Positions 42,101 to 50,830 of a stretch of 64,000 nucleotides of DNA are shown here, in pieces (position 1 is the stretch's first letter; the number at the start of each line of letters is the position of its first letter). A program made the translations under genes and the position numbers. The notes beneath the pieces are model-generated. The model was not told the DNA's origin. It saw nothing but the letters and a program-made list of their open reading frames with translations, and ran no database searches. Origin of the DNA: Apostichopus japonicus (lineage: Eukaryota; Echinodermata; Holothuroidea; Aspidochirotida; Stichopodidae); assembly GCF_037975245.1 (NCBI RefSeq), contig NC_092582.1, positions 3,101,001 through 3,165,000 on the forward strand, written 5' to 3'.

Positions 42101-45100
42101 GGGTCCAACAGCAGTTTTTATGATAGCATCGTTGACATTCAGTACCGGTTACAAATGCGGTCTGAACTGTATTGATGTTATGCAGATACTTTCGTTATGT
42201 TTCATACTATTCTTCTCACATAGCTTTTAGTCAATCTTTGGGAGGGGTCGCAGGATCTACCGAACAGCACGTTAAGGGGACGTTTAAATGTACCAGGACT
42301 TCTCAAGGTGGGTCATCAACGACCTCAAGTAGTGACGGTAAGTTGGAGTTTATCTGATGTAAGTGTAAGATTATCTTATATATGTCTTGCTTTGATAGAT
42401 CTTAGTATTGTGTCAATAGTTTATACTTTTAGAGACTAAGTCTATTAAGTGTAAGATTATCTTATATATGTCTTGCTTTTAGAGATCTTCCTATTGTGTC
42501 AATTGTCTCTACTTTTAGAGACTAAGTCTATTAAGTGTAAGATTATCTTATATATGTCTTGCTTTGATCGACCTTAGTATTGTGTAAACTGTTCCAAAGT
42601 TTAGAGACTAAGTGTATTGAGTGAGCATCCATTAACACCTAAGACCGACAGCAACTGTATTTGCAGTAGTCATCATGAATGTGATAAAGCAGGTTTTAAT
42701 TTATGGTAACATTTCCTTGTTAGCAAAGTGGCAGCTTCAGTATAGTAGTCACGGAAAACATAACGTACCTCTACTTGTAACAGTAGGAGGGTCCTTTATT
42801 TTGGCCACATTTCTAAAATGTAACTTGTTATTTTACTTTGTTTTCTTGAAGTGCCCTGATGACATCAAGCATTCTTTTCTTTCTTCTCGAATTATTGATA
42901 TCTTTCGTTTCAAATGTACAATTTCAAACTTAAAAATCGGATTCGCTACAAATTATATAAACGATTACATTTAAGACATAACAAAATAACGCTTATTTTC
43001 AAAAACAATATAAAGAAACAAACAGAGTTAATAGAAAAGAAATTCACATATCCCAAAATAAATAAATATCTTCTTTGTGTTTGATAAAGTAATTGATACA
43101 TTCAATTATTGAACATGTCATTTAAGAGTGTACTACGGCATTCCTTATTGCTTTGTTATAATATTGATGCTCTACCGCTTGGTTGGGCTTAGATGTTGAG
43201 AGTTGGCAATTCGCTTTATAAAGAGATCTAATACAAACTTTCTAAAATCAAAGTGATTCTTACGATTGTAGGAAAAACTACGGTCGTTATCCAACAATGA
43301 TGTCATCTTAGCAAAACAAATGCTATTGGATCAACTCAATTATAGAATTCTTTCCTTTTTTAATGATTAACGTCTTTCTTCTCGTGTTTCCCAGTCAGTA
43401 ACTCTTTTCTGCTGTTTCTCATTTTTCCTATTTTAGCAGCAGCTGACGAAGATACGACACACGTTACTACATTGGCTCAACATGACACAACTAAATCAAC
43501 TGAACGACCCGATTATACAACAAAGGAGAGAGTTAAGAGTAAGTGTTTTGATTTATGGAGTCAGCTATAAATATAAAGTTACTGTTGACAGAAATTTTAA
43601 TAAATTAAAATGTCGTACTTACAATATTGCACCGCAGGACAATAATAAACAGGTGTTAATTTCTTATAAAGTTAGTGTCGGACATTTTTTCTACCAATAT
43701 CATAATTGTGAACTAACAATGTTTTAAATTCCAATGTTAACTGATATCTTGGGATTTTTTTATTAATTTCAGTAGAATAAACAACATTATTTAGCAGGAT
43801 ATAGATAAAAGGACATTATGGAAAGATATCATAATGGTGAACTTACTTTGAGATTGAAATATTGAGAGGTGATTCTTTATGTCATTCCTTTTCATTTTTT
43901 CTCTCTCCCTTTGTTAACGACTGACTTATGACTGGAATAGACCAATCGATGTACTGGATTAGTAACTATACGACTACTTGGTCTGCAGCAGTGGACAGAT
44001 GCCACCAGTTATACGATAATGGTCACCTCGTGCACATTGACAACGAAGAGGAGAATAATGAAGTAAAGGCCATTCGACTTCAAGCCAACATAGGGCATGA
44101 ATACATCTGGATAGGCATCCATGACTCGGAAAATGAAGGTAACAAACACATTAAAGCAGCTATTGTCTTTGGTTGATACCTATACAAACTGTGCCCAGAA
44201 ATATGCATATATTATATATAAAAAAACAACTGCTTTTCATTAAATTAGTCACAACAATCTCATTGACATACTTTAACAAAACTGAAAGTCTGCAAGCATC
44301 ATTTCTTTACCAATAAATGTTCTTACTTGAGTATCGATTACATGCATTAAAATATCCCCAAAAATAGTTATTGAACTTAAAATTGGTAAATCTTGTAGAT
44401 GAATTCGAGTAGCCCTTCTAGGTTTTAACATATAGTATTACTTGAAATAGATAACTAGCGGAACATTTGTGTTGTTTTTCCAAGGCATACAAGACGGTGG
44501 GACAAGCGGGGTTAGCCGTTGGGGGGGGGGGGGGTGGGGTGGGGGGAAGCAATATTTCTGAGGGTAACAAATGTGAGAAAAGTGAAAATGATGATCAGGT
44601 CTTTGTAGGAAATTTGCAGATCTAGGTCATTGAGTCGTATACAATACTGAGATATTAAGTGTAAACTCAATGGACAAATGGTATTCCGCTAATATACATA
44701 CAAATCAGAATCAACAAGTAAAGACGATATTGTTATTGTTGTTATGATCTTTTCTTCAAATAGTGTACTATGTCGAAAATTTTTTATACTAAAATTGCAG
44801 CTAATCCTTCACCCACCCTATTGAATCACCGACATGAAATTTGGTGGGTTGGTCGGAATAAACTGGGGATGGGATAATATAGGGTGACACTATAAAAAAG
44901 GTAGATTGAGATGTAATAGCGTACCTCGATTAAAGGTCAGAGGTGAAAAGTTAAATAAACAAAAAACAGCATTTTGCCATTTTGCGAGTACGAAGAAGAC
45001 AAAATGACCCATGTTAGATATCATACTCACTACTCATTGACCATACGGTCGATGGACTTAAACGTGTTGAGAATGGGTCTTAGTATGTCTGTATTGCAAA

Positions 45101-48100
45101 TTCATAAATGCCTAAACCAACTTTCTGTATACTGGACCAGTCTCGAATGCGATTCAAGACTGGTTGAGTGTATAGAGAGGAGAATTGCTTCATGGTCGAA
45201 ATGTTAGACAAACACTGGTTTGTTGCCGTGGCAATCATGAAGTCATAATTAAACGAAATGAAGACATGGTGTAACGTTGCCATGAGTATATACATATATG
45301 TTTATGGGCAAAGAAATGTTCCAAATTGCAAAAGAATACTGTACAGTATATACAGCCTACTTACAATTAGTTACAGCAGTAGTACTGTATATGTTTTCAC
45401 ACACACCAAGTCTCAATACACACTGTACGTACTTCTTAAATCATCCAGCTAAATACTTCAAGTAACATGAATGACTTAGGGATGTTAATTTTGAGCTTAA
45501 TTTTGAGCTAGAGTCAATGTCAGCAACCCTATCGAGGTGCTTCAACGGAGAACCGAAGCGTAAAGCGTCCAATGTTGACACTATAAGTATAACAGAAGAA
45601 ACCTTGTCGCTATGCCTAACAATAACGTAAGCACTATACTACTACTACTAGCAGTAACGACATGACTGACCAGGGACTAGGCCTAGCAATCTTTCAGACT
45701 CGCAATAACACTGCGGTTACTACAAGTCCAAACCTGTCGAACAATGGGGCTCGGAATCTCTTCAAAAACTGCTCATTCTCAGGCCCAGTAAACGTTTATT
45801 TGAACGGTTCATCTACCGACCAGGGATAGACGAGTTCTACTCAAAAGAATGTTAGCAACAGGCAACGTTGCTAGCCTAACTGTTGTAGCGTTTACGGACT
45901 TTCCAGAACACACACAACTCAGCATCTGTTTATTGCGCAATTTGACCTGGTAGGTCAAAAAAAAGTTTTAAAATGCAATCTTTAGAAATTTGTTCATTCT
46001 TATTTAATTGTCATTTCCCTCCATTTTTTAGTGTTTGAATTGATTAAACTACCAAAATTTAAGACCAAACGAAACTGCTTCATTCGTATTTTTTCACTCT
46101 TAATGTTTGTGGGAAGAAAATGCTGTTTTACATGAGGTGACTATTACGTCATTTAGGAAAAAGATCAAGGGAGGCATAAGGAGAATTAAATACAGATCAG
46201 CCAAAATTAGCGAAAAAATGCCGTTTTCTAACATTTGTGAGGGTCATTTATGAATGGGGATAAATCCCCTAATTAGTTAAGGAACTTGTTGAGTATGTGT
46301 CTTGGCATGGGTGTTACACATGTTTCAAAATAACATTATGGTCCAAACTTCAAAGAAGGGTATCACAGACAATAGGTCTTAAGTGCATGAATAAATACAA
46401 CACGCCAATGCTAATGTGATCAACGATTTCAAAGGCCAAATTGATACAAATTTCCTTAAATGTGTGGTTTATTAATTTCAAGTTTCAACTCTAGAATATT
46501 CCTTGGGCTAAAGTGGATTGCTGAACTAAAAATGTTAATTTTATTAAAATAAACTATTCTTTTGGGTGTTTATTAAATACCAAATGACATAATGGAATCT
46601 TTGTGTACCCACTAGGAAGTAGTTACTGTATTATTGATTGAATGCGTAGAAAGTTTATTCACATGACATGTCAAAGGTCATTGGGTCTGTAAAAATACAA
46701 GTGCTATGTACATCAAGCCTTGTGGGTCACAGTGATGGGCTCGTATTGGTCATTTACCCAACATTTTGGATTGTCAACTTGTTGTCTTTCTATTTTCGTT
46801 TCAAGGAGAATGGAAATATGAGGACGGTAACCCACTGACGTATAAAAATTGGAACAAGGGAGAACCAGATGGTTATAATGACCAATACTGCGGAGTGATG
46901 AATAAAAACGGTCTCTACCACGACAGGAAATGCACGACTCGTTACTATTTTTGCTGTGAATATTACCTTTAATACAATTAATTAAGAAAAGAAGGAACAA
47001 CAGGAATCAAAGCAGTAAAGAAAATATTTAAGCTTTAAGAACACTCTCCTTATCTCTACTTGTTGAGCTTCAGATGATGTAACACATACATACATAATAT
47101 CTAGTAGTTATACGAAGATGAATGCGTACATGTTGGTACGCCTTGGCACTAATTAAATGCCAATAAATCACTTTAAATAAGCATATTTTTCAACCATTGT
47201 TGAGATGGCTCCTTAAATGACAGAAAAAAGAAAATATATGAATGACGAAGAATGCTCTGTGATGGACTTTACAGATATTGATAACGACGTCAGATGTGGC
47301 CGTGTCTTTTGGTGGGTGTGCGTGTATGAATATTACATTGATAATTTAAAAGACATAATTGATTAAGATGTCTTGTTCTGCTTTCGTTGAGCTTTTACGC
47401 ATATATGACCGAATGAACGAAGACAATATTAACTGGTATATTCACACACACATACACACACGCAGACATACACACAGTGCATGTATACATGCCCGCATAC
47501 AAACATACATACACCCCGTACACACATGCATGTGCATACACTCTTTCATTCAGTCCTTGTGCTGGACAATGTGTATTCATGATACTACCACATGGTTATT
47601 ATACCATCAGAAAATAGATCGGCTTCCTGTCCACCATTGTTGTCTGACTCACAGCAGCAATGAGTGAGTAATCAAGATCCCAGCAACATTCAATGAGCAC
47701 CAGTTCTTGTCTGGTTATTGCCATGTATGAGATAAGGAGCTACTAGTTTCAGAGAAGAATGAACCCCAGCAAACCCTTACAGGAAATCACCATGAAGATA
47801 CAATCTTACCTAGGTAAAAGGTGAAAGGCCAAGACTACTTTAGAATGCAAGTATTTGTACTGGCAAGAACAAATTCTTAATAACGATAGTACAGAAGATT
47901 GCATTATTATCAATAAATAGTTTGCTGAAGTATATGGGTACTACTTCTTCTGCTATGGCTATGTAAATTCAGAATTGATATACAATGAACAGTAACAGGT
48001 ATATGACTAAAAACACAAACAGAAACCAACCACGAGTTGCTGAATACTCCCATAGCACTCTCGATCCCCGTCCTTATAGTAATAATGCCGTGCACTCTTA

Positions 48101-50678
48101 ATGAATTTCTGATTGCTTTACTGCCTGTGACGCTGTGTTTTGAGTTGTGCGTATGCGTTGCGCATATCGTCGTGCGTATGAGTTGCCTTCATGGTTTAAA
48201 TTAGCCTTTATTCTGTTTGTTTCTGGTTTAGTCTAATTAATTAATTAACAGTAACAATAAGGATTGATGACAATTGACATGTATTTGTTTTGTAGGATTA
48301 AAGCCAAAAATGTCATGGAAGTTGTATTTCCTTAAACCTCCTTTGATGTAACAAATTATAAAAGTGTAATTTAAGAATGATATTGCCTATGAAAAGTACA
48401 GTTTTATTTTTTGAAGTCATATAATACAAGAACATTGTGGTATTAGTATTTTGAATATGCAACTGTGTTTATGGATATTTGCAGTGAGAATTCTGTTCCA
48501 TGATTATTGATTTTGTGCAAGGTTATATATTCTTGTAGCTCATTGATAACTGTCATTATTGTTTATTATTGAGTCCATTTTCCATATACCACCATTACTT
48601 GTAATTGTTAATGTTTCTTTAGTCATCAGATTATGCAGATTGTTCAAATTGTCCAGATTGTTCAGAATGACCGTCTAAAACTAATATTGAATAAACTTGG
48701 TTTAACGATTTAAGTTCTGATCTGCGTTGCGTGAACGTTTGGCTGTGTAACTGTCTAAACTAAATCTCTGTGAGATTAACATGCACCTCCACCAGAAACT
48801 AAAACACTTCCACTCTGTTATACTAACTTGATCGCTGGTATCCCGTGAGCCACCAAGGAGTAATCTCTCGTGCAGGAAGCCGATGAAAAGATTCCACATC
48901 CCTACAGATGGAGTCTTCTCCAGACCATCTTGGTAAATCTTGTGACAGGCTTGCTCTGTTTTCCAGATTTGGGTTTCTTCAGAGAAGAAACAGAATTAAA
49001 AGAAAACAAAACGATATAAAAGGAAGCTCAATCTCATTCCATAAAACTCTCAAAATTTCATCATTCTTGGTCAACATTTCATTATAATTATTAAACATAA
49101 ATTGATGTATATATGAAATACGAGCTGTACTGGTAAATGTTGCTGGCAGTGGTGGTACTGTATTTTGAACAGTTCAAACTAATAAACAGTTAAAACTTTA
49201 TAGACAATAACATAAAATAAAAATATCAAGGCTCCACGAACCAAATCAAATGCAAATTTAAAACAGTGGCTTTGTACGAGGTTTGCAACATCCTGTGACT
49301 AAAGCAATTCAAAAAGTTGGGTGAACCTGTGTCTTTCAAAAGGTCAAGGGTTCAAACCACAAAGGGATTCCGCCATTACAATCTGCATACCATTTAAAAC
49401 AAAAGTAAAACAAATTTCTCCAAAGATGTATTAACGATACCAAAACATAACCTTGCCAGACACCTTGTAAGTTACATTAAACAACTATATAAACAACCAA
49501 TAAAATAACAACTGGTACAAAATTACAGATGTTTTATCTAGTGGTACAGCATACTTTCTACTTTTAAAGTTCTTGGGCGGGCATTCTCAAGTACGTATGT
49601 ATGACAGAAATATGTCTTTTCTGCTGGCGTGAGCAGTGGCGGAGCTAAGGGTTTTGGTCAGGGGGGGCGAGAATGGTTTGTAGGGGTGCATTTGACACTA
49701 TCTAAGTGGAGCGCCACCACAGATTGGCGTGGAGCCTACAGACATTTTTTGAGTAAAGATACTCCCTAGATCGACGGAAATGACCCTTTCCGGGCCTTGC
49801 TAATTGCAGATAATGTGACAAATGTCAATAGGTAGATGAGAGCACAATAAAGAAGTCAATAATCTTGAATGGTAAAAAGCTGAAAAGGGCGCCAGCAGTC
49901 CATTTGAGTCCGTCAGGGGGGGCATCCGCCCCACCCCTGACTGTATGGACGCTCCGCCACTTGGTGAGAGAGATCTGAAAAGTCTAAAAATGTAGCAGTT
50001 CTCACAATTAGAGTATAATCGATACCATCTCAACCCAACCCACTCAAAGAGGTATCTCTACTCCACTAACGAGGCCTTATATGGAAATGAAAGATAAGCA
50101 CAACTAATGGTCATTGGCAAAGAGATTCTCTTCACGTGTTCCTGTCGGTGAGATAAGACCAGGAAATGATTCTGCTACAATTCAGCCACAAATGCACCAG
50201 ATGCAGTTACCTACAGGAAGTATAGCTACAGTAGCTTTTTCACACAAGGTCTGGTACAGTATCAACGGGTGAGCGACCAGTCAAAGGTAGGAGCTCGAAC
50301 TGTTCCACTTTATTGAACGAGAGCTGATTTGAGAAAACACAGAAGAATGTACACTATCTTAGCTGGTTACATCAAACTTCTGTAGGCCTGGGCTTGTATA
50401 GACAAGTCTTTACTCTTCATGATAGAGAATTCTGTTTTCATCAAGAAATGTTTTTATCTTATAAATGTGGTGTGAATGGGAATATTATCTAAATACTGTC
50501 TGAGTTGCAGAAATATTCAGTTTTTTCTGCTGTTATGCAAAAGTTTGGAGATTGGATTTCTATGTCTTACTTTACCAGAATCTTCGTACATCACGTTAAC
50601 TGTTGCAAAATCAATTGGGATTCTCTGAATATTTTCCAGTAAACTTTTGATGTCCATCATCTGGTTGTCAGCATTTTG
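20839..50678 (-). CDS. UTP6: UTP6-like small-subunit processome component, 3' ten exons (partial)
   Basis: Ten minus-strand segments with AG/GT borders join without a phase error: 50576-50678, 48828-48976, 31495-31572, 29884-30022, 27409-27479, 25918-25995, 24860-24966, 23830-23896, 22442-22514, 20839-20996. They total 1023 bases, about 340 codons plus stop. The product matches the second half of animal UTP6 as I remember it: MWNLFIGFLHERL, VSVEFFKRKIFLE, LREAYEDALREYGS and DLWLEYI in order, then LHWRAKAALEG near the C-terminus. UTP6 is a HAT-repeat (half-a-TPR) scaffold of the UTP-B part of the U3 snoRNP/SSU processome, needed in the nucleolus for 18S rRNA maturation. The human protein is about 600 aa, so the first 250 or so residues lie to the right, probably outside the window. 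A lectin gene is nested in the 17.2-kb intron. The 50576 exon is the least certain part. Confidence 0.88.
21530..22441. repeat. 50-bp minisatellite derived from a UTP6 exon/intron junction, about 18 units
   Basis: The unit begins tacctggctggttac, continues aacaggctaacc, aaaatacatgtta and ends tactgtacta. The last unit runs directly into the UTP6 exon at 22442, whose 3' end supplies the ctggctggttac block. Each unit, read on the minus strand, therefore carries a copy of the exon end plus splice donor (gtaaccagccag|gtatag). Confidence 0.95.
22442..22514 (-). CDS. UTP6: UTP6 exon
   Basis: Acceptor ctttctacag; 24 codons encoding a HAT-type helix (SKLREAYEDALREYGSNQP); donor gtatag. It ends in phase 1, matching the last exon. 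Confidence 0.88.
22515..23829. other. UTP6 intron
   Basis: AT-rich intron sequence with no repeat array or second gene seen. Confidence 0.6.
23830..23896 (-). CDS. UTP6: UTP6 exon
   Basis: Encodes LKVDKPVSVEFFKRKIFLER, matching LQESRPFSVDFFRKMIQFEK of human UTP6. Acceptor tcctcag, donor gtaaaa. Confidence 0.88.
23897..24859. other. UTP6 intron
   Basis: Contains a short T/G run at 24170-24188 and a 22-bp imperfect repeat listed separately. No gene. Confidence 0.6.
24456..24514. repeat. 22-bp tandem repeat, about 2.7 units
   Basis: The unit ggacaggtaactctgacaac is repeated with single-base changes. Confidence 0.75.
24860..24966 (-). CDS. UTP6: UTP6 exon
   Basis: 35 codons plus 2 bases. Encodes FKECYLEFVAINRGLKKMRK, aligning with LKNKYLDWAYRSGGYKKARA of human UTP6, a HAT repeat. 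Acceptor ctgttacag, donor gtaagt. Confidence 0.9.
25192..25460 (+). mobile_element. tRNA-derived SINE, family 2
   Basis: The tRNA-like head has an A box (tggccgggtggataaagg), a long variable arm and a perfect B box (ggttcgatacc). The body ends in an attattgttattg tail. Read backwards it gives the RPGIEPRASRL phrase common to animal SINEs. It is not a functional tRNA gene, because it is continuous with a SINE body. Confidence 0.85.
25918..25995 (-). CDS. UTP6: UTP6 exon
   Basis: 26 codons, including IWNVGLDWCLLYDRDRVEVI, aligning with LPLWISWAEW...EAVF of human UTP6. Acceptor ttttacag, donor gtaaac. Confidence 0.88.
25996..27408. other. UTP6 intron
   Basis: AT-rich. The plus-strand ORFs at 26344-27133 look like open AT-rich sequence with no domain. 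No gene called. Confidence 0.55.
27409..27479 (-). CDS. UTP6: UTP6 exon
   Basis: Encodes DSAGAADQICNLFDQAVSNV, aligning with SKSPDIAMLFEEAFVHLK of human UTP6. Acceptor cttccacag, donor gtaaga. Confidence 0.88.
27504..27702 (-). mobile_element. SINE family 1, 5'-truncated copy
   Basis: The reverse complement matches 18650-18810 closely, including the tcctgc-tt-gcagga hairpin and the catac tail. The copy breaks off inside the B box (gttcgagtcactcc). Confidence 0.8.
28204..29530. repeat. 27-bp G-rich minisatellite, about 49 units, in a UTP6 intron
   Basis: The unit is tctgatcatggattctgagg plus ggagggg. Because 27 is a multiple of three, several frames stay open for 120-280 codons on both strands (plus: GLIMDSEGR repeats; minus: MIRPLPSES repeats). 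The ORFs have no start context, splice link or non-repeat sequence, so I take them as by-products. Variant units (atcg, ggggga, gagagg) cluster at both edges, with near-identical units in the centre. Confidence 0.97.
29884..30022 (-). CDS. UTP6: UTP6 exon
   Basis: 46 codons plus 1 base. Encodes VNCGQIDEAVAIAEKATTSH and then MWEMHLRLVMRK, aligning with REALEVAVAGTELF...MWQLKLQVLIES of human UTP6. Acceptor tttgtag, donor gtatgt. Confidence 0.9.
30280..30600 (+). repeat. Pyrimidine-rich tract
   Basis: About 320 bases dominated by C and T on the plus strand, including a C run at 30311-30324. It directly precedes the hammerhead-like motif and may be part of the same retroelement remnant. Confidence 0.6.
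30611..30641 (+). ncRNA. Degenerate hammerhead-ribozyme-like motif (Penelope-like element remnant)
   Basis: The layout is core I ttgaaga (consensus cuganga, with c>t and a fitting variable base), perfect 5-bp stem II gatcc/ggatc with loop tgcta, then core II gaaac and gtc. This is the compact hammerhead layout known from terminal repeats of Penelope-like retroelements. The core substitution would be expected to weaken or kill cleavage. No reverse transcriptase is seen nearby. Confidence 0.5.
30983..31055 (-). CDS. Candidate first exon of an unknown gene within a UTP6 intron
   Basis: The minus-strand ATG at 31055 (context caagATGg) opens MATALLEEEEKEFAKSLRNY and reaches a gtatgt donor in phase 1. 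It cannot be a UTP6 exon, because the flanking UTP6 exons join directly in phase 0. The plus strand has a good-looking acceptor over the same bases (ttcttcttccaacag), so the reading may be fortuitous. No partner exon was found. Confidence 0.3.
31495..31572 (-). CDS. UTP6: UTP6 exon
   Basis: 26 codons, RLKLLLSTLEEASNHVELSE then ENFQLW, aligning with RLERTMTVFRKAHELKLLSE of human UTP6. Acceptor cttcatcag, donor gtaagt. Confidence 0.9.
32120..32180. repeat. (AAT/ATG)n microsatellite
   Basis: aataataataataataat followed by gatgatgacaataataat. Confidence 0.85.
32640..32850. repeat. CATA/CACA microsatellite followed by (TA)n and (TG)n
   Basis: Interrupted catacacacaca units, then about 45 bases of alternating ta, then tgtgtgtgtg. 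Confidence 0.9.
32900..33185 (+). mobile_element. Degenerate tRNA-like SINE with long (TA)n tail
   Basis: tagcctatttggttagggtg resembles an A box and aggttggaatcccggtg a B box, about 50 bases apart. The sequence runs into a 130-base (ta)n tract interrupted by atatgaaaactatat. Confidence 0.5.
33186..38111. other. UTP6 intron and upstream flank of the lectin gene
   Basis: AT-rich. No exon is supported and no repeat array was noticed. The lectin promoter should lie in the last few hundred bases, but I see no decisive motif. Confidence 0.4.
38112..38163 (+). CDS. Lectin exon 1, signal peptide
   Basis: ATG in context acaagATGa, hydrophobic core LPLIAMLVIPA, donor gtttgt after phase 1. Confidence 0.75.
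38112..46972 (+). CDS. Secreted C-type lectin, five exons, complete
   Basis: Exons 38112-38163, 42224-42337, 43437-43538, 43941-44138 and 46806-46972 join with all introns in phase 1, giving 633 bases (210 aa). The order is: signal peptide (MKRTCYLPLIAMLVIPA), a short segment with one Cys, a Thr/Ser-rich linker likely O-glycosylated (about residues 50-85), then one C-type lectin domain to the C-terminus. CTLD hallmarks are TTWSAAVDRC, the WIGI core (IWIGIHDSE), GEWKYEDGNPLTYKNW, a QYC and the terminal KC...FCCE. The sugar/Ca site reads EPD rather than EPN or QPD, and the WND position reads YHD. The first Cys of long-form CTLDs is absent. Likely role: secreted pattern-recognition or mucus protein. 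It lies inside the UTP6 intron on the opposite strand. Poly(A) signal aataaa at 47162. Confidence 0.85.
38536..38562. repeat. (TA)n microsatellite
   Basis: Alternating ta in lectin intron 1. Confidence 0.9.
38563..40689. other. Lectin intron 1, left part
   Basis: AT-rich, no gene or array seen before the 25-bp repeat. Confidence 0.5.
40690..41235. repeat. 25-bp AT-rich tandem repeat, about 20 units
   Basis: The unit is gtacataatatatgggctaa plus tgttc, with variants (tataggctaatattc; a longer ataaagtatattgttatgttc unit recurring three times). Lies in lectin intron 1. Confidence 0.95.
41236..42223. other. Lectin intron 1, right part
   Basis: No feature recognised. Confidence 0.5.
42224..42337 (+). 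CDS. Lectin exon 2
   Basis: The acceptor cttctcacatag keeps phase 1 and gives AFSQSLGG ... VKGTFKCTRTS ... SSTTSSSD. A second acceptor 7 bases downstream (ttttag) is in the wrong phase. Donor gtaagt. Confidence 0.7.
42358..42615. repeat. 86-bp tandem repeat, 3 units
   Basis: The block gtgtaagattatcttatata, then tgtcttgcttt, then agagactaagt recurs at about 42362, 42449 and 42534. It starts about 20 bases after the exon 2 donor. Confidence 0.9.
42616..43436. other. Lectin intron 2
   Basis: AT-rich, no feature recognised. Confidence 0.5.
43437..43538 (+). CDS. Lectin exon 3, Thr-rich linker
   Basis: Acceptor cctattttag, donor gtaagt. Encodes DEDTTHVTTLAQHDTTKSTE, rich in Thr, fitting a mucin-like spacer. 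Confidence 0.75.
43941..44138 (+). CDS. Lectin exon 4, first half of CTLD
   Basis: Acceptor gactggaatag. Encodes YTTTWSAAVDRCHQLYDNGH through EYIWIGIHDSENE. Donor gtaaca. Confidence 0.88.
44139..46805. other. Lectin intron 4
   Basis: Contains a G-rich run at 44520-44547. Elsewhere AT-rich with no gene supported. Confidence 0.5.
44520..44547. repeat. G run
   Basis: About 17 consecutive G then gtgggg blocks; potential quadruplex. Confidence 0.9.
46806..46972 (+). CDS. Lectin exon 5, second half of CTLD and stop
   Basis: Acceptor ttcgtttcaag. Encodes GEWKYEDGNPLTYKNW, then GEPDGYNDQYCGVM, NGLYHDRKC and YYFCCE before TAA. Confidence 0.9.
47162..47167 (+). terminator. Poly(A) signal of the lectin gene
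   Basis: aataaa about 190 bases after the stop codon. Confidence 0.5.
47168..48827. other. UTP6 intron, right end
   Basis: Contains a degenerate CACA/CATA microsatellite at 47440-47540. No gene supported. Confidence 0.5.
48828..48976 (-). CDS. UTP6: UTP6 exon
   Basis: Encodes QACHKIYQDGLEKTPSVGMW then NLFIGFLHERLLL, aligning with CCAVYEEAVKTLPTEAMW then KCYITFCLERF of human UTP6. Acceptor tcttctctgaag, donor gttagt. Starts in phase 1, ends in phase 0. Confidence 0.88.
49634..49963. mobile_element. Small DNA transposon (MITE) specific to unit A
   Basis: Ends are cagtggcggagc and gctccgccacttg, an inverted pair. Units B (54130) and C (61340) show the uninterrupted site (gtgagagatctga), while A has gtgag on both sides of the element. 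330 bp, no transposase; probably a non-autonomous hAT-like element. Confidence 0.85.
50576..50678 (-). CDS. UTP6: Candidate UTP6 exon in unit A
   Basis: Acceptor cacaactcag, donor gtaaag. Open for 34 codons, including QMMDIKSLLENIQRIPIDFA. It ends in phase 1, exactly as the next UTP6 exon (48828-48976) requires, giving ...YEDS|ETQIWKTEQ. The segment is poorly conserved with human UTP6, which has a variable charged region here, so assignment rests on strand, order and phase. A second AG 14 bases downstream could shorten it to 50664. Its copy in unit B is frameshifted. Confidence 0.5.
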
Positions 50679-50830
50679 CTGAGTTGTGCAGACAGTTTAT
50701 CATTAGGATACATAAAACCAAGAGAAGATAGGTTAGGCTTCAAATTGTTGATATTATTCAGACTGTTGCATTACACTGGAACTAATAGTCTAATCAGGAT
50801 ATTGTATTGATATTTTACTACAACATCACC

